A stretch of 64,000 bases of DNA, taken from contig NZ_JOEE01000002.1 of NCBI RefSeq assembly GCF_000720925.1, positions 434,001-498,000 on the forward strand, read 5' to 3'. Numbering within the stretch: position 1 is the stretch's first letter; each line of letters starts with the position of its first letter. The notes under the pieces are model-generated. The model saw only the letters and a list, made by a program, of their open reading frames with translations. It made no database searches and was not told the DNA's origin. The stretch is from Phycicoccus jejuensis (GTDB taxonomy: Bacteria > Actinomycetota > Actinomycetes > Actinomycetales > Dermatophilaceae). Below, piece after piece: positions 1-9,449 of this stretch. A program made the position numbers and the translations under genes.

Positions 1-1710
<1,710 letters not shown>

Positions 1711-1947
1711 CCCGGTCGGCGGGGGTGGTCCACCCGGACTCGCCCCCGCGGCCCCGGTCATCCCGACCCCCGGCCCAGGTCCCGCCGCCCCGCCTCGACC
1801 TCGCCCAGCCGGGGCCGTCTCGCCCTGCCGGTGCGATCGCGCCCCGCCGCCCCGCTAGGACACCCCGGCACGCCGAGGAGACCCCGGCACGGCGAGACCC
1901 CCGCGGCGAGGCGAGATCACCACACGACGCTGAGGCGACCGCGCCCA

Positions 1948-2156
1948 AGAGGCCCCGGGAGACATGTACCTCTCCCAGGATCCTGCCTCCCCGGAAGGAT
2001 TACCTTGCGCCCGGCAAGGTTTCCCTTCCACCCCGCAAGGGATCCCTTCCCGACGCAACCATGCGGTCGTCCCCGCAAGGTAAACCTTCCGCGGTGCAAG
2101 GACGTGGTTGCGCGGGGCAAGGTAAACCTTCCGCGACGCATGGAGGCTGGGGACAC
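1948..2156. repeat. Tandem array of ~21-bp palindromic repeats in convergent intergenic region
   Basis: The 545 bases between pknB and trpG hold no convincing gene. They contain a ladder of short palindromes with consensus GCAAGGtaaaCCTTCC. Good copies start at 1993 (reverse orientation), 2014, 2035, 2075 and 2117. Weaker copies lie at 2055 and 2096, and probable decayed copies are centred near 1960 and 1980 and at about 2136. Copy-to-copy spacing is 20-21 bp, two helical turns. The copies at 2075 and 2117 are identical over 16 bases. Both flanking genes end here, so this is not a promoter. It looks like iterated binding sites for a dimeric DNA-binding protein or a local terminator/structural repeat; the function is unknown. 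Confidence 0.8.
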
Positions 2157-2255
2157 CTACCTCGGCCCCCGGCTCTCAGGAGACCCGCACCGGGCGCCCT
2201 CCGCTCGACGCTCGCAACCCATGCGCAGGAGCCGAACGCCCCTGCGTCGCCCTCC

Positions 2256-2912
2256 TCAGGTCGCGGCCACCATCCGCGCGACCCCCGCCGCGTCGTGCAC
2301 GAGCGGCGACAGCCCCTCCGCCCGCGACACCGCGTCCGTCATCCCGGCGATGCGCAGCCAGTTGGCCAGCATGAGGTGCCCGCCCTCGGTGAGCACCGAC
2401 TCGGGGTGGAACTGCACCCCGTGCAGCGGGAGTGTCGCGTGCCGCACGGCCATGACGATGCCCGACTCCGTGTGCCCGTTCGGCACGAGCGCCTCCGGCA
2501 TCGTCGCGGGGTCGATGGTCAGCGAGTGGTAGCGCGTCGCCGTAAACGGCTGCGGCACGCCGGCCAGCACCCCGGACCCGTCGTGCAGCACGCGAGAGGT
2601 CTTGCCGTGCAGCAGCTCCGGCGCCCGCCCCACCGTCGCGCCCATGACCACGCCCAGCGCCTGGTGCCCGAGGCACACCCCGAGCATCGGTTGCGCCCGC
2701 TCGGCGCACGCCTCGATCATCGCCATCGAGACACCGGCCTCCTCGGGCGTCCCCGGCCCCGGCGAGACGAGCACCCCGTCGAAGTCGGCGCCGTCGGACG
2801 GCGACACGGCGTCGTTGCGGACGACCTCGCACTCGGCGCCGATCTGCTCGAGGTAGCCGACGATCGTGAAGACGAAGCTGTCGTAGTTGTCGACGACGAG
2901 GACGCGGGTCAT
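2256..2912 (-). CDS. trpG/pabA: Class I glutamine amidotransferase (anthranilate/aminodeoxychorismate synthase component II)
   Basis: A 218-residue protein beginning MTRVLVVDNYDSF, the standard start of the family. The catalytic triad cysteine is in PMLGVCLGHQALG and the histidine in GVQFHPESV. It releases ammonia from glutamine for a chorismate-using partner (TrpE or PabB) to make anthranilate or p-aminobenzoate precursors; no partner gene is present in the window, so which pathway it serves cannot be decided here. The chosen ATG at 2912 matches family N-termini even though the purine-rich AGGGGG touches it directly, which is unusually tight for a ribosome site. A longer frame to 2993 exists but its residues look like noise. 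Confidence 0.9.
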   Translation of the reverse strand: MTRVLVVDNYDSFVFTIVGYLEQIGAECEVVRNDAVSPSDGADFDGVLVSPGPGTPEEAGVSMAMIEACAERAQPMLGVCLGHQALGVVMGATVGRAPELLHGKTSRVLHDGSGVLAGVPQPFTATRYHSLTIDPATMPEALVPNGHTESGIVMAVRHATLPLHGVQFHPESVLTEGGHLMLANWLRIAGMTDAVSRAEGLSPLVHDAAGVARMVAAT

Positions 2913-3002
2913 CCCCCTATGGTGCCCCGCCCGGTCGCGCCGACCCAGCCCGGTCCGCCCCCGGTCCGCACCCTTCCGCGGGTCGCCGGGCACTTCCAGC
3001 GC

Positions 3003-3158
3003 TCACCCCACCGTGTTGTCGTTGAACGGCAGCACCTCGGCGATCGCCGGGAACCCCCACTCGAAGAGCACGGCGACGACCACCGCCACCAGCACGACGC
3101 ACGTCAGCGCCCGCACCCACGAGGGCCCGGGCAAGAATCGCCACAGCGCTGCGTACAT
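3003..3158 (-). CDS. Small single-pass membrane protein (51 aa)
   Basis: A 51-residue protein starting MYAALWRFLPGPSW with one hydrophobic segment at about residues 17-33 and a short outward or inward tail ending DNTVG. A clear GGAGGGG lies seven bases before the ATG, inside the end of the sortase gene, which it follows by four bases, so it is co-transcribed with the sortase and probably translationally coupled. Small membrane proteins of this kind recur between sortase and trpG genes in actinobacteria, but I know no function. High GC at third positions and the strong ribosome site support it as a real gene. Confidence 0.75.
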   Translation of the reverse strand: MYAALWRFLPGPSWVRALTCVVLVAVVVAVLFEWGFPAIAEVLPFNDNTVG

Positions 3159-3162
3159 CCGC

Positions 3163-3840
3163 CTACCCCTCCACCGTCGACCAGTCGGCCAGCCGCCACT
3201 TCGCCCGCGGCACGGCCTCGACGAGACGACCGTGCGTGACGAACCGCTCCGTCGCGCTGTACTTCGGGTGGCACGAGGTCATCGTGATCATCCGCTCCGT
3301 CGGCTTCGTCCCGGGCGAGTCCGGCACCGGCGCGATGACCTCGGTCTGCCACGGCCGGACGATCTCACGCCCGGTGATCTCGTAGACGTACACCGTGGGC
3401 GCGGTCTCGACGATGACGCGGTCGCCGTCGCGCAGCGTGTCGATCTCGTGGAAGGGCCGCCCGTACGTCGTCCGGTGGCCCGCGACCGCAAAATTGCCCA
3501 CGGCTCCCGGCGACGCCGACCCTTCGTAGTGCCCGACCCCGAGGGCCAGCACCGGACGCCCGACACCCTCGATGACCGGCCGCGCGAAGTCCGCGCCGAA
3601 CCGGGGGATGCGGATGACCGCGAACGCATCAGCCTCGCCCAGCTCCGGGAACGCGTCGTGCAGCGCGGCGCCCGTGTCACGCCCCGACGCGAACCCCTCG
3701 TCGAGCGCGCGCACGATCTGCTCCTGGGAGCGGTTGCTCGTGACGTCGGTCCACCACAGCTGCCACGCGACGAACAGCAGGACCAGGACGCCCGCCGTGA
3801 TGAGGAGCTCGCCGACCACGCCGACGGCGCGACGGATCAC
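3163..3840 (-). CDS. srtE: Class E sortase
   Basis: A 225-residue transpeptidase with an N-terminal membrane anchor (about residues 8-26) and an extracellular catalytic domain. The signature TMTSCHP carries the catalytic cysteine, VAGHRTTYG the histidine, and a downstream arginine is in VTHGRL. Class E sortases link proteins with LAXTG-type signals to the cell wall in high-GC Gram-positives. The GTG at 3840 overlaps the stop of the upstream DUF881 gene (GTGA), which fixes the start; residues further upstream in the frame are noise. No sorting-signal substrate gene is visible next to it. Confidence 0.92.
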   Translation of the reverse strand: MIRRAVGVVGELLITAGVLVLLFVAWQLWWTDVTSNRSQEQIVRALDEGFASGRDTGAALHDAFPELGEADAFAVIRIPRFGADFARPVIEGVGRPVLALGVGHYEGSASPGAVGNFAVAGHRTTYGRPFHEIDTLRDGDRVIVETAPTVYVYEITGREIVRPWQTEVIAPVPDSPGTKPTERMITMTSCHPKYSATERFVTHGRLVEAVPRAKWRLADWSTVEG

Positions 3841-4619
3841 GACCCGGCCACCTCGGCGACGGTCGGCGTGATGCTGCCGGCGTACGCGGGCAGGGTCTGG
3901 GTGCCGGCGTCCTCGAGGTCGTACCCGAGGCCGAACGCGATGGCGTACTGACGGATGAGGTCGACCGCGCGGTCCTGCTGCAGCCGGGACCGCATCGTCT
4001 CGAGGTTCCCGATCGCCGTGACCGTGTAGGGCGGGGAGTAGACGCGGCCCTGGAGGATGAGGGTGTTGCCGACGCAACGGACGGCACTCGTCGAGATGAT
4101 CCGCTGGTCCTGCACCATGATCGCCTCGGCGCCGCCGGCCCACAGGGCGTTGACGACGGCCTCGATGTCCTGCTGGTGGATGACGTAGTCGTCCGGGTCG
4201 CCGCCCTCCGGTACTTCGCCGCCGGGCAGCGGGGCGTCGGTCAGCGTGACCCGCAGCGCCGGCCCCCGGACCTCGGTGCGCCCCGCCGCCGTCGCGATCT
4301 CGGCGGCCTGGCGCTCGAGCCGCTGCGTCGTGAGGTCGCCGGGCGCCAAGGCGGCGGTCGCGTCCTCGACCTGCGCGCGCAGGGTGTCGACCTTCTCGGC
4401 GCGGTCGGCGTTGACGCGGGTCTGCTCGCGGATGAGGTCGGGCAGCCGGGTGTAGCCGGTGCGCAGCTCCTCGCCGTCGGAGGCGCGGACGCTGCTCGCG
4501 AAGAGGGCGCCGGCGACGAGGGCGGCGACGGGGACCAGCCAGGGCCACGGCGAGGGTCGGTCGACCCGGCCGGCGTGCCGCGAGGACCGCTCGGACCGAC
4601 CGGCGTGCGTGCCCGGCAC
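3837..4619 (-). CDS. DUF881 family membrane-anchored protein
   Basis: A 260-residue protein with a short cytoplasmic, basic N-terminus, one membrane segment (about residues 24-41), a coiled-coil stretch (about 55-110) and a globular domain with the family-typical DIEAVVNALWAGGAEAI and NTLILQGRVYSPPY segments. DUF881 proteins (YlxW/YlxX-like in Bacillus) are found beside division and sortase genes; the biochemical role is unknown. It starts the minus-strand transcript that continues into the sortase with a 4-base overlap. The GTG at 4619 has GGGAGG just upstream. It is divergent from crgA with about 70 bases between. Confidence 0.88.
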   Translation of the reverse strand: MPGTHAGRSERSSRHAGRVDRPSPWPWLVPVAALVAGALFASSVRASDGEELRTGYTRLPDLIREQTRVNADRAEKVDTLRAQVEDATAALAPGDLTTQRLERQAAEIATAAGRTEVRGPALRVTLTDAPLPGGEVPEGGDPDDYVIHQQDIEAVVNALWAGGAEAIMVQDQRIISTSAVRCVGNTLILQGRVYSPPYTVTAIGNLETMRSRLQQDRAVDLIRQYAIAFGLGYDLEDAGTQTLPAYAGSITPTVAEVAGS

Positions 4620-4690
4620 CCTGCCTCCCCTCTCCTGACGACGTGGCCTCTACGCTAGGGCACGAGTCTGAACGAACCGGAGGAGTTCCC

Positions 4691-4945
4691 GTGCCCGAGT
4701 CCAAGGGTCGCAAGAAGCCCGCCTACACCCCGCAGCGGACGGCGTCGGCGGCGCAGCAGGGCCCCAACGCGCGCTGGTTCGTCCCGGTGATGCTCACGCT
4801 CATGGTGCTCGGCCTGCTGTGGGTCGTCACCTTCTACATCTCGGGCGCCAACCAGTACCCCGTGCCGCAACTCGGCCGGTGGAACCTCGGCGTCGGCTTC
4901 GGCCTCATGCTCTCCGGCTTCCTCATGACGACCCGCTGGCGCTGA
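4691..4945 (+). CDS. crgA: Cell division protein CrgA
   Basis: An 84-residue protein starting MPESKGRKK with two membrane segments (about residues 28-50 and 62-80) and the family-typical ending GLMLSGFLMTTRWR. CrgA is a divisome membrane protein that interacts with FtsZ, FtsI and the PASTA kinase environment in mycobacteria and Streptomyces. GTG at 4691 is chosen because GGAGGAG lies five bases before it and because known CrgA proteins begin with this PKSK/PESK sequence. It lies next to the sortase/DUF881 block, as in relatives. Confidence 0.93.
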   Translation: MPESKGRKKPAYTPQRTASAAQQGPNARWFVPVMLTLMVLGLLWVVTFYISGANQYPVPQLGRWNLGVGFGLMLSGFLMTTRWR

Positions 4946-4988
4946 CCGACGAGGTCGACGCCGGCGCCGTCCACAGGCACCGCTCCCC

Positions 4989-5035
4989 GGACCCCGGGGC
5001 TCCCACGCGACATGCGTGGTGCAGCCCCGGGGTCC
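4989..5035. terminator. Hairpin terminator after crgA
   Basis: A 13-base perfect stem (4989-5001 with 5023-5035) encloses a second small stem (CCACGC with GCGTGG). It lies 43 bases past the crgA stop and before the DnaA-box cluster. There is no T-run, as is usual at this GC content. Confidence 0.7.
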
Positions 5036-5072
5036 TGTGCATGACCGGCCCGGACTCCCCGTCGTGCACCGC

Positions 5073-5231
5073 TCGTCCACACCTCGTCCCCAGGTTCTGG
5101 AGGTTCGTCCCCAGTTGTCCACAGGGGTTGTCCCCATTGGGGATGAATGACACGCGTGTAATCCACATGGGGACAGCCTGTGGACAAGTGTGCGAACAAC
5201 GCGTGGATGCGCTGTGGACGCCTGTGGACGA
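5073..5231. promoter_or_regulatory. Cluster of DnaA boxes outside oriC (possible DnaA titration site)
   Basis: Seven 9-mers close to the actinobacterial DnaA box TTGTCCACA lie in 160 bases: TCGTCCACA at 5073, TTGTCCACA at 5115, TTGTCCCCA at 5128, TAATCCACA at 5159, and on the minus strand TTGTCCACA at 5179-5187, GCGTCCACA at 5213-5221 and TCGTCCACA at 5223-5231. Two are perfect. A weaker one (CCGTCCACA) is at 4967. The region is between the ends of crgA and the rhomboid gene, so it is not a promoter. It is about 27.5 kb from oriC. A DnaA-binding reservoir or accessory origin element is the natural inference. Confidence 0.7.
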
Positions 5232-5245
5232 CCGGTGGACAGCGC

Positions 5246-5274
5246 GATGCCCCGGCCGCAGCGGCCGGGGCATC
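5246..5274 (-). terminator. Terminator of the rhomboid gene
   Basis: A perfect 12-base stem (5246-5257 with 5263-5274) with a five-base loop lies 22 bases after the rhomboid stop codon. Confidence 0.8.
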
Positions 5275-5295
5275 GAGGAACAGCTGGGGTCAGAG

Positions 5296-6201
5296 TCAGA
5301 GGGCGTACTTGGCCACCGACAGCAGGACGAGGACGACGAACAGCCCACCGAGCGCGACCCAGTGGATGCGCCGGTCCGGCGGCTGGAGCGGGTCCTTGGC
5401 CCGGCCGAGGTAGCCGATGGCCGCCGCGGCGACGGCTCCCGTGATGAGGCCGCCGAGGTGCGCCTGCCACGCGATGCCCGGGATGACGAACCCGATGGCC
5501 GCGTTGATGCCGATGACGACGTACATCCCCGCCGCGGACCGGCCGAGCCGGCGCTGCAACACGAGGAACGCCCCGAAGAGGCCGAAGACCGCCCCGGAGG
5601 CGCCAACCGCCGCGGTGATCCACGACTCGTCGGCGAGCGTCACGACCCCGCCGGCCGGCTTCGACGCCAGCAGCAGGATGCCCACCGACCCGCCGAACGC
5701 GCTGAGCAGGTAGAGGGCGATGTACCGGGAGCGGCCGAGCATCGGCTCGAGGTACTGGCCCATCACGAAGAGGGCGTACATGTTGAACGCGATGTGCGTG
5801 AGGCCGCCGTGGGCGAACCCGGAGGTGATGAAGCGCCAGGGCTGCGTGTCGCCGACGACGGGCGCGAACGCGATGTCGCGGGTGAGCGAGGGCTGCACGG
5901 TCTGCAGCAGGTAGACCGCGACGCAGATGCCGATGATCCAGAACGTCACCAGCGGCCGGCCGTCGGTGACGGCTCCGCCGAACGTCGTGCGACCCTGCCG
6001 GACGGTCTTCGAGGCCTCGCGTACGCAGTCGACGCAGTGGATACCGACGGCGGCGGGGCGCTGGCACTCGGGGCAGGCGGGGCGTCCGCAGCGCTGGCAG
6101 CGGACGTAGGACTCCCGGTCCGGATGCCGCGGGCAGGTCGGGACCTGGCCCGCGGCCTCCGGCGCAGGGTTCACCGGGGGGATCGGCGGTGGTTCGGACA
6201 C
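5296..6201 (-). CDS. Rhomboid family intramembrane serine protease with N-terminal zinc-binding motif
   Basis: A 301-residue protein. Residues about 20-60 contain a B-box-like cysteine/histidine cluster (CPRHPD...CQRCGRPACPEC...HCVDC). Six or seven membrane segments follow. The catalytic serine is in GASGAVFG and the catalytic histidine in AWQAHLGG; HGGLTHIAFNMYALF carries the usual HxxxN-type motif. Rhomboids cleave substrates inside the membrane. GTG at 6201 is preceded by GGGAGA with seven bases spacing; upstream residues in this frame are serine-rich noise. The ppiA gene is just upstream on the same strand, a pairing common in actinobacteria. Confidence 0.93.
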   Translation of the reverse strand: MSEPPPIPPVNPAPEAAGQVPTCPRHPDRESYVRCQRCGRPACPECQRPAAVGIHCVDCVREASKTVRQGRTTFGGAVTDGRPLVTFWIIGICVAVYLLQTVQPSLTRDIAFAPVVGDTQPWRFITSGFAHGGLTHIAFNMYALFVMGQYLEPMLGRSRYIALYLLSAFGGSVGILLLASKPAGGVVTLADESWITAAVGASGAVFGLFGAFLVLQRRLGRSAAGMYVVIGINAAIGFVIPGIAWQAHLGGLITGAVAAAAIGYLGRAKDPLQPPDRRIHWVALGGLFVVLVLLSVAKYAL

Positions 6202-6232
6202 GTCGGTCTCCCGGGGTGGTGGTGCGTGGTGC

Positions 6233-6751
6233 TTACTGCTCGATCTCGACGCGCTCGATGACGACGTCGTCGACCGGACGGTCCTGGGCGCCGGTGCGGA
6301 CACCGGCGATCTTGTCGACGACCTCGCGGCTGGCGCCGTCGGCGACCTCGCCGAAGATCGTGTGCTTGCCGTTGAGCCAGGTGGTCGGCGCGACGGTGAT
6401 GAAGAACTGCGAGCCGTTGGTGCCCTTGCCCATGCGCTTGCCGGCGTTGGCCATCGCGAGGAGGTAGGGGCGGTCGAACTGCTTGTCGGGGTGGACCTCG
6501 TCGTCGAAGGTGTACCCGGGACCGCCCATGCCCTGGCCGAGCGGGCAGCCGCCCTGGATCATGAAGCCGGGGATGATGCGGTGGAAGACGAGGCCGTCGT
6601 AGAACGGGGTGGGGTTGGTGCGCCCCGCGTCGTCCTTGTACTCCTGCTCGCCCGTGGCGAGGCCGGTGAAGTTCTTGACGGTCTTCGGCGCCTCGTTGGG
6701 GAAGAGCTCGACGACGATCGGGCCGTGGTTGGTGTGCAGCGTTGCCTTCAT
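6233..6751 (-). CDS. ppiA: Cyclophilin-type peptidyl-prolyl cis-trans isomerase
   Basis: A 172-residue single-domain cyclophilin covering the whole protein: FHRIIPGFMIQGG (active-site arginine and the F-x-x-x-Q set) and GTNGSQFFITVAPTTWLNGKHTIFGEV are diagnostic. It speeds proline isomerisation during folding and lacks a signal peptide, so it is cytoplasmic. GGAGG lies immediately before the ATG at 6751. It is 31 bases upstream of the rhomboid gene and divergent from the helical membrane protein gene. Confidence 0.96.
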   Translation of the reverse strand: MKATLHTNHGPIVVELFPNEAPKTVKNFTGLATGEQEYKDDAGRTNPTPFYDGLVFHRIIPGFMIQGGCPLGQGMGGPGYTFDDEVHPDKQFDRPYLLAMANAGKRMGKGTNGSQFFITVAPTTWLNGKHTIFGEVADGASREVVDKIAGVRTGAQDRPVDDVVIERVEIEQ

Positions 6752-6886
6752 GCCTCCGATCCTCTCACGCGGGCCCGACGCCGCCGGGTGGGGCGGCTCA
6801 CGGCATCAAGGCTTGTCCTGATGTGCCCCGAGCAGCGCAAACAGGGCAGGATGGACGGAAGAGATGTCCCACACCGAGGAGGACGC

Positions 6887-8014
6887 GTGTTCCGCAGCAA
6901 GAGCAGGACCGACCAGGCCGTGGATGCCGTGACGGATGCCGCCGACCGCGTGAGCGCGGCCTCGCGCGACGCCGCCGAGCGCGCCGCCGACACCGCCCAC
7001 GACCTGCGCAAGAAGACGAAGTCCGAGATCAAGGACCTCCGCAAGAGCAGCAAGTCCGAGGCGAAGCACCTGCGCAAGCAGGGCAAGAAGGCGAAGAAGG
7101 AGGCCGTCGCGCAGTACGCGTCGGCCCGTGACCTCGCCCACGACGCGAACACGTCGGCCCGCGACCTCGCCCACGACGCCACCAAGCAGGCGCACGACTA
7201 CGCCGACACCGCGCGTGACTACGCCGGCTCGGTCGCGCCGAAGGTGCGCGAGGGCCGCGAGCGCGCCCAGGACGCCGCCGAGACCGCGCGCGAGAAGGCC
7301 GAGGAGGCGCTCGAGGCGCTGGCTCCCCGCGTCGAGCACGCGAAGAAGAGCGCCGAGCACGCCAAGGAGACCTTCTCCGACGACGTCCTCCCGAAGGTCA
7401 TGGCGGCCCTGACCGCCATCGCCGCCGGTGCTGCGACCGCGCGCGAGCAGGCCGCCGAGGCCGCCGAGCGCGCCCCCGACGCCTACGCCGTCCTCAAGGG
7501 CGACGCCCGCGCAAAGAAGAGCCGCGGCAAGGGCCGCTGGGTGCTCCTCCTCGGTGCGGTCGCCGCCGGCGCCGCCGTCATGGCGTACCGCAAGAGCTCC
7601 GAGCGCCCCGACCCGTGGGCGAGCGCCGGCTCCTACACGCCGCCGTCGTCGGCCTCGACCAAGACGTCCGACGCCGTCGACAGCGCCAAGGAGAAGGCGG
7701 GCGAGGTGCGCGAGAAGCTCGCCGAGACCGCCGGCGCCGCCGCCGAGCGTGCGTCCGAGCTCAAGGACAAGGGCCTCGAGAAGGCCGGCGAGCTCAAGGA
7801 CGCCGCGGCCTCGAAGGCCGACGACGCCAAGGACGCGGCCGCCGCGAAGGCCGACGAGCTCAAGGACGCCGCGAGCGACGCGGCCGACGAGGCCGCCGCC
7901 ACCTGGAACGACGCGAAGACCGGCGACTCGACCATCCCGTCGACGACCGGTACCTCCGAGGGCTCCGACCTCTCCACCCCGAACGTCGAGGGCGGCTCGA
8001 ACGACAAGAGCTGA
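6887..8014 (+). CDS. Ala/Lys/Asp-rich helical protein with one membrane segment
   Basis: A 375-residue protein built almost entirely of amphipathic helix repeats rich in Ala, Lys, Asp and Glu, of apolipoprotein or LEA-like character. Examples are the doubled ARDLAHDA units (about 80-105) and the ELKDAAxxKADDAKD units (about 300-345). One membrane segment (WVLLLGAVAAGAAVMAY, about 215-231) splits the two helical halves. GTG at 6887 follows GAGGAGG with five bases spacing. Upstream in-frame sequence is antisense to ppiA and is rejected. Function is unknown; membrane or stress association is only suggested by composition. Confidence 0.75.
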   Translation: MFRSKSRTDQAVDAVTDAADRVSAASRDAAERAADTAHDLRKKTKSEIKDLRKSSKSEAKHLRKQGKKAKKEAVAQYASARDLAHDANTSARDLAHDATKQAHDYADTARDYAGSVAPKVREGRERAQDAAETAREKAEEALEALAPRVEHAKKSAEHAKETFSDDVLPKVMAALTAIAAGAATAREQAAEAAERAPDAYAVLKGDARAKKSRGKGRWVLLLGAVAAGAAVMAYRKSSERPDPWASAGSYTPPSSASTKTSDAVDSAKEKAGEVREKLAETAGAAAERASELKDKGLEKAGELKDAAASKADDAKDAAAAKADELKDAASDAADEAAATWNDAKTGDSTIPSTTGTSEGSDLSTPNVEGGSNDKS

Positions 8015-8032
8015 CCGCAGCGCAGACGGACC

Positions 8033-8070
8033 GGCGCCGGCCGCATCCCCCCGGGGATACGGCCGGCGCC
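8033..8070. terminator. Strong hairpin terminator
   Basis: A 10-base perfect GC stem (8033-8042 with 8061-8070), extended inward by GCATCCCC/GGGGATAC with one mismatch. It lies 18 bases after the stop of the helical membrane protein gene. Confidence 0.8.
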
Positions 8071-8437
8071 GTCGTGTCCGGACGGGGCGACCCCCTGTCG
8101 GCCGCCCTGTCCGGGGATGCGCACGCTCTGGATCGTGCGCCGTGTGCGTCTGTGTGGATGGAGTTGTCCGGCCGGGACGTCCCGGGGCGATGGAGGGGGT
8201 CGCGACCAGGTGCCCTCAGCACCCGTCGCGTCACCGTCCCGGGACGTCGGCCGTGTCGGCTCGAAACCCTTCGAGGCCCTGCCAGGAGTCGACGAGCCCG
8301 AATGTAGACCTGCCGCGCACGCGGGGGAATGGTCCGATCGGGCTACTGTCGAAGGTTGTCGACGGGGTCCACGACAAAGCCGATGGTCAGGGGCGTTTCC
8401 GCCGTCTCATCACGATTTCGCCGGGGTTCGACGGCGG
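8071..8437. other. Gene-free left edge of the accessory island
   Basis: No frame here has good codon bias, a start with a ribosome site, or a recognisable protein. The stretch separates the conserved helical-protein gene from the NERD gene and may contain the left junction of the island. I could not see a direct repeat matching the tRNA-Ala side. Confidence 0.5.
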
Positions 8438-9328
8438 TCAGCTCGGCGGGAGGGCGGCGGCCAGACGGCGGTGAAGCGCGTCGACCGCGGCGGCATCCAG
8501 CGGTCCGGGCTGCTGGAGGTGCTTGTAGAGCTTCTTCGGCCAGAGGACCCGCACCTCGCGGGTGGTGAAGTCGCCGCCGAGCAGCGGCCAGTCGGCGTCG
8601 AGGAAGCAGAGCGCGCCCGTGACCCGCACGTCCTCCCCGACGATGTCGCGGACGAGCGACACCTGCTTGAGGACGCCGTCGACGAGCTTGCTGCAGTCCC
8701 GCGAGCCGATCATCAGCTTCTCGACCCGTGGCCGCAGGATGCCGCCTTCCACCCGCAGCGACGGCCGGCCCTTGTAGCGCTTGGCGTCGATGACGACCAC
8801 TCCGTGGGCGGTGACGGCGATGTGGTCGATGTTGGCGCGCGTCCGTGGGATGCGTCGGTCGTGGAGCAGTCGGACCGTGTCGCCGGCCTGGGCGTTAAGG
8901 CCCTTGCCGAGCTTCTCCTCACCGATGGCGCCGGTGTCCCACGCCCGCGTCGACTGCGGGTCGTCGCTCACCGCGAGGATGAGGCCACCGAGCCTCGGGT
9001 GCCTGGTGCGGATGCTCTCCTCGCGCTTGGCCTTCCGCCGCTCGAACTCTCGACGAGCCGATGCCCCGGCGACGCCGCTGTCGACCACTTCGGGTTCGGC
9101 CGGCTCGGCCGCATAAGCGACCCGTGGCTGGGCGTCCAGCGAGGCGTCCTCCATCTCGACCGCCGGCGTGGGTGGTTCGTCCGCCGGCTGGTCGTGCGCC
9201 ACGCAGCGCACGCTCTTCGTCGCTCGCTCGTAGACAGCCTCGGCCTTCGCAGGCAGCTCGGCATCGCAGACCCGACACACCCCCGCGTACCGCAGCCGCA
9301 TCCGCTTCTCGTCAACCGCCCCCGTCAT
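8438..9328 (-). CDS. NERD-domain (nuclease-related) protein
   Basis: A 296-residue protein. The N-terminal 45 residues hold a likely zinc site (CRVCDAEL...CVAHD). A low-complexity Ala/Glu/Pro linker follows (about 48-85), then a basic helix (about 90-110). The NERD domain is at about 130-260, with GEEKLGKGLN and the core NIDHIAVTAHGVVVIDAK, which supplies the acidic and lysine residues of a restriction-endonuclease-like fold. NERD proteins are thought to act on DNA but few are characterised. It is divergent from the PLD-helicase gene with about 120 bases between, so the two may share a control region. The ATG at 9328 has no strong ribosome site. Confidence 0.85.
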   Translation of the reverse strand: MTGAVDEKRMRLRYAGVCRVCDAELPAKAEAVYERATKSVRCVAHDQPADEPPTPAVEMEDASLDAQPRVAYAAEPAEPEVVDSGVAGASARREFERRKAKREESIRTRHPRLGGLILAVSDDPQSTRAWDTGAIGEEKLGKGLNAQAGDTVRLLHDRRIPRTRANIDHIAVTAHGVVVIDAKRYKGRPSLRVEGGILRPRVEKLMIGSRDCSKLVDGVLKQVSLVRDIVGEDVRVTGALCFLDADWPLLGGDFTTREVRVLWPKKLYKHLQQPGPLDAAAVDALHRRLAAALPPS

Positions 9329-9449
9329 CCGGCCACCGTAGGCACAGTCAGCCTGTTATACAGCGACTTCCACAAAGGGGGGGACGATTGTCCGACACAA
9401 AGGTGGCGGATTCGCTGATCGTCGGGGTGACTCCTGGCAAGCTGCTGCG

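Noticed and set aside
8117..9418. Plus-strand open frame opposite the NERD gene
   Set aside because: Shadow of the minus-strand NERD frame, with no domain and no start site.
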